Shown: positions 63,906-64,000 of the stretch, piece after piece
Position numbering within the stretch: position 1 is the stretch's first letter
Layout: every line of letters starts with the position of its first letter
Assembly (NCBI GenBank): GCA_947652605.1
Contig: OX393577.1
Location: 47,095,494 to 47,159,493 of the forward strand
Direction of reading: 5' to 3'
Source: Elmis aenea
Taxonomy: Eukaryota; Arthropoda; Insecta; Coleoptera; Elmidae
DNA: 64,000 nucleotides
Position numbers and translations under genes: made by a program
The notes under the pieces: generated by a model
What the model was told of the DNA's origin: nothing
The model's input: only the letters and a program-made list of their open reading frames with translations
Databases searched by the model: none

Positions 63906-64000
63906 GGCTATTTGCACATACAGTATGTACTAATAATTGGCTATTTGCACATACAGTATGTACTAATAATTGATTATTTGCACATACAGTATGTACTAAT
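63906..64000 (+). repeat. 33-bp tandem repeat at the right edge
   Basis: Nearly three units of ggctatttgcacatacagta then tgtactaataatt. Period 33 bp; the array continues past the window. Each unit contains the palindrome acatacagtatgt. Confidence 0.9.

Noticed and set aside
1..64000. CRISPR array or bacterial operon
   Set aside because: The tandem repeats here lack unique spacers of uniform length, and the genes have spliceosomal introns; the DNA is eukaryotic.

Overview
The window looks like nuclear DNA from an insect with a large, repeat-rich genome, perhaps a beetle; the order is inferred from gene families and repeat load only. It is AT-rich. Genes are split into short exons with GT..AG junctions, and long introns and intergenic gaps are filled with nested transposons. 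Every host gene I can support is on the minus strand, so read right to left.

Layout. 1-4640 is a satellite array of about 30 copies of a 146-bp monomer, broken once by a 252-bp foldback element. 6971-13894 is the 5' part of a prophenoloxidase gene: seven exons, 426 residues, both copper sites. Its C-terminal exons are not in the window. 13895-17086 is intergenic, with a foldback element and a hAT MITE that has an exact target-site duplication. 17087-44689 is a complete 11-exon secreted carboxylesterase-like gene (gene C, 554 residues). Its intron 7 (15.5 kb) holds foldback elements and two head-to-tail copies of a 5,539-bp CpG-rich Helitron-like unit. Intron 3 holds a LINE reverse-transcriptase relic and a mariner-type relic. 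44690-57057 is intergenic: foldback elements, a PIF/Harbinger relic, a BEL/Pao gag relic inside a foldback, and nested hAT elements. 57058-60588 holds the last four exons of a tandem paralogue (gene D), whose upstream exons lie to the right of the window. 60589-64000 is its intron 7, with more foldback elements and the start of a 33-bp tandem array at the right edge.

Functional picture. Prophenoloxidase is the haemolymph zymogen of melanisation. This copy keeps all six copper-binding histidines but has His at residue 51, where insect zymogens usually have the Arg of the activation cleavage site. Genes C and D have a normal carboxylesterase exon plan and length. In C the nucleophile Ser is Phe, the oxyanion HGG(G/A) motif is lost and the catalytic His is Asn. 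In D the visible His position is Thr. Both therefore look like non-catalytic alpha/beta-hydrolase proteins that still have intact reading frames.

The mobile DNA is dominated by elements with long terminal inverted repeats ending in TACAGGGTG-type termini. Several carry pieces of one transposase lineage in their centre. Target-site duplications (8 bp for hAT, 5 bp for BEL, 3 bp for Harbinger, TA for mariner) let several nested insertions be ordered.
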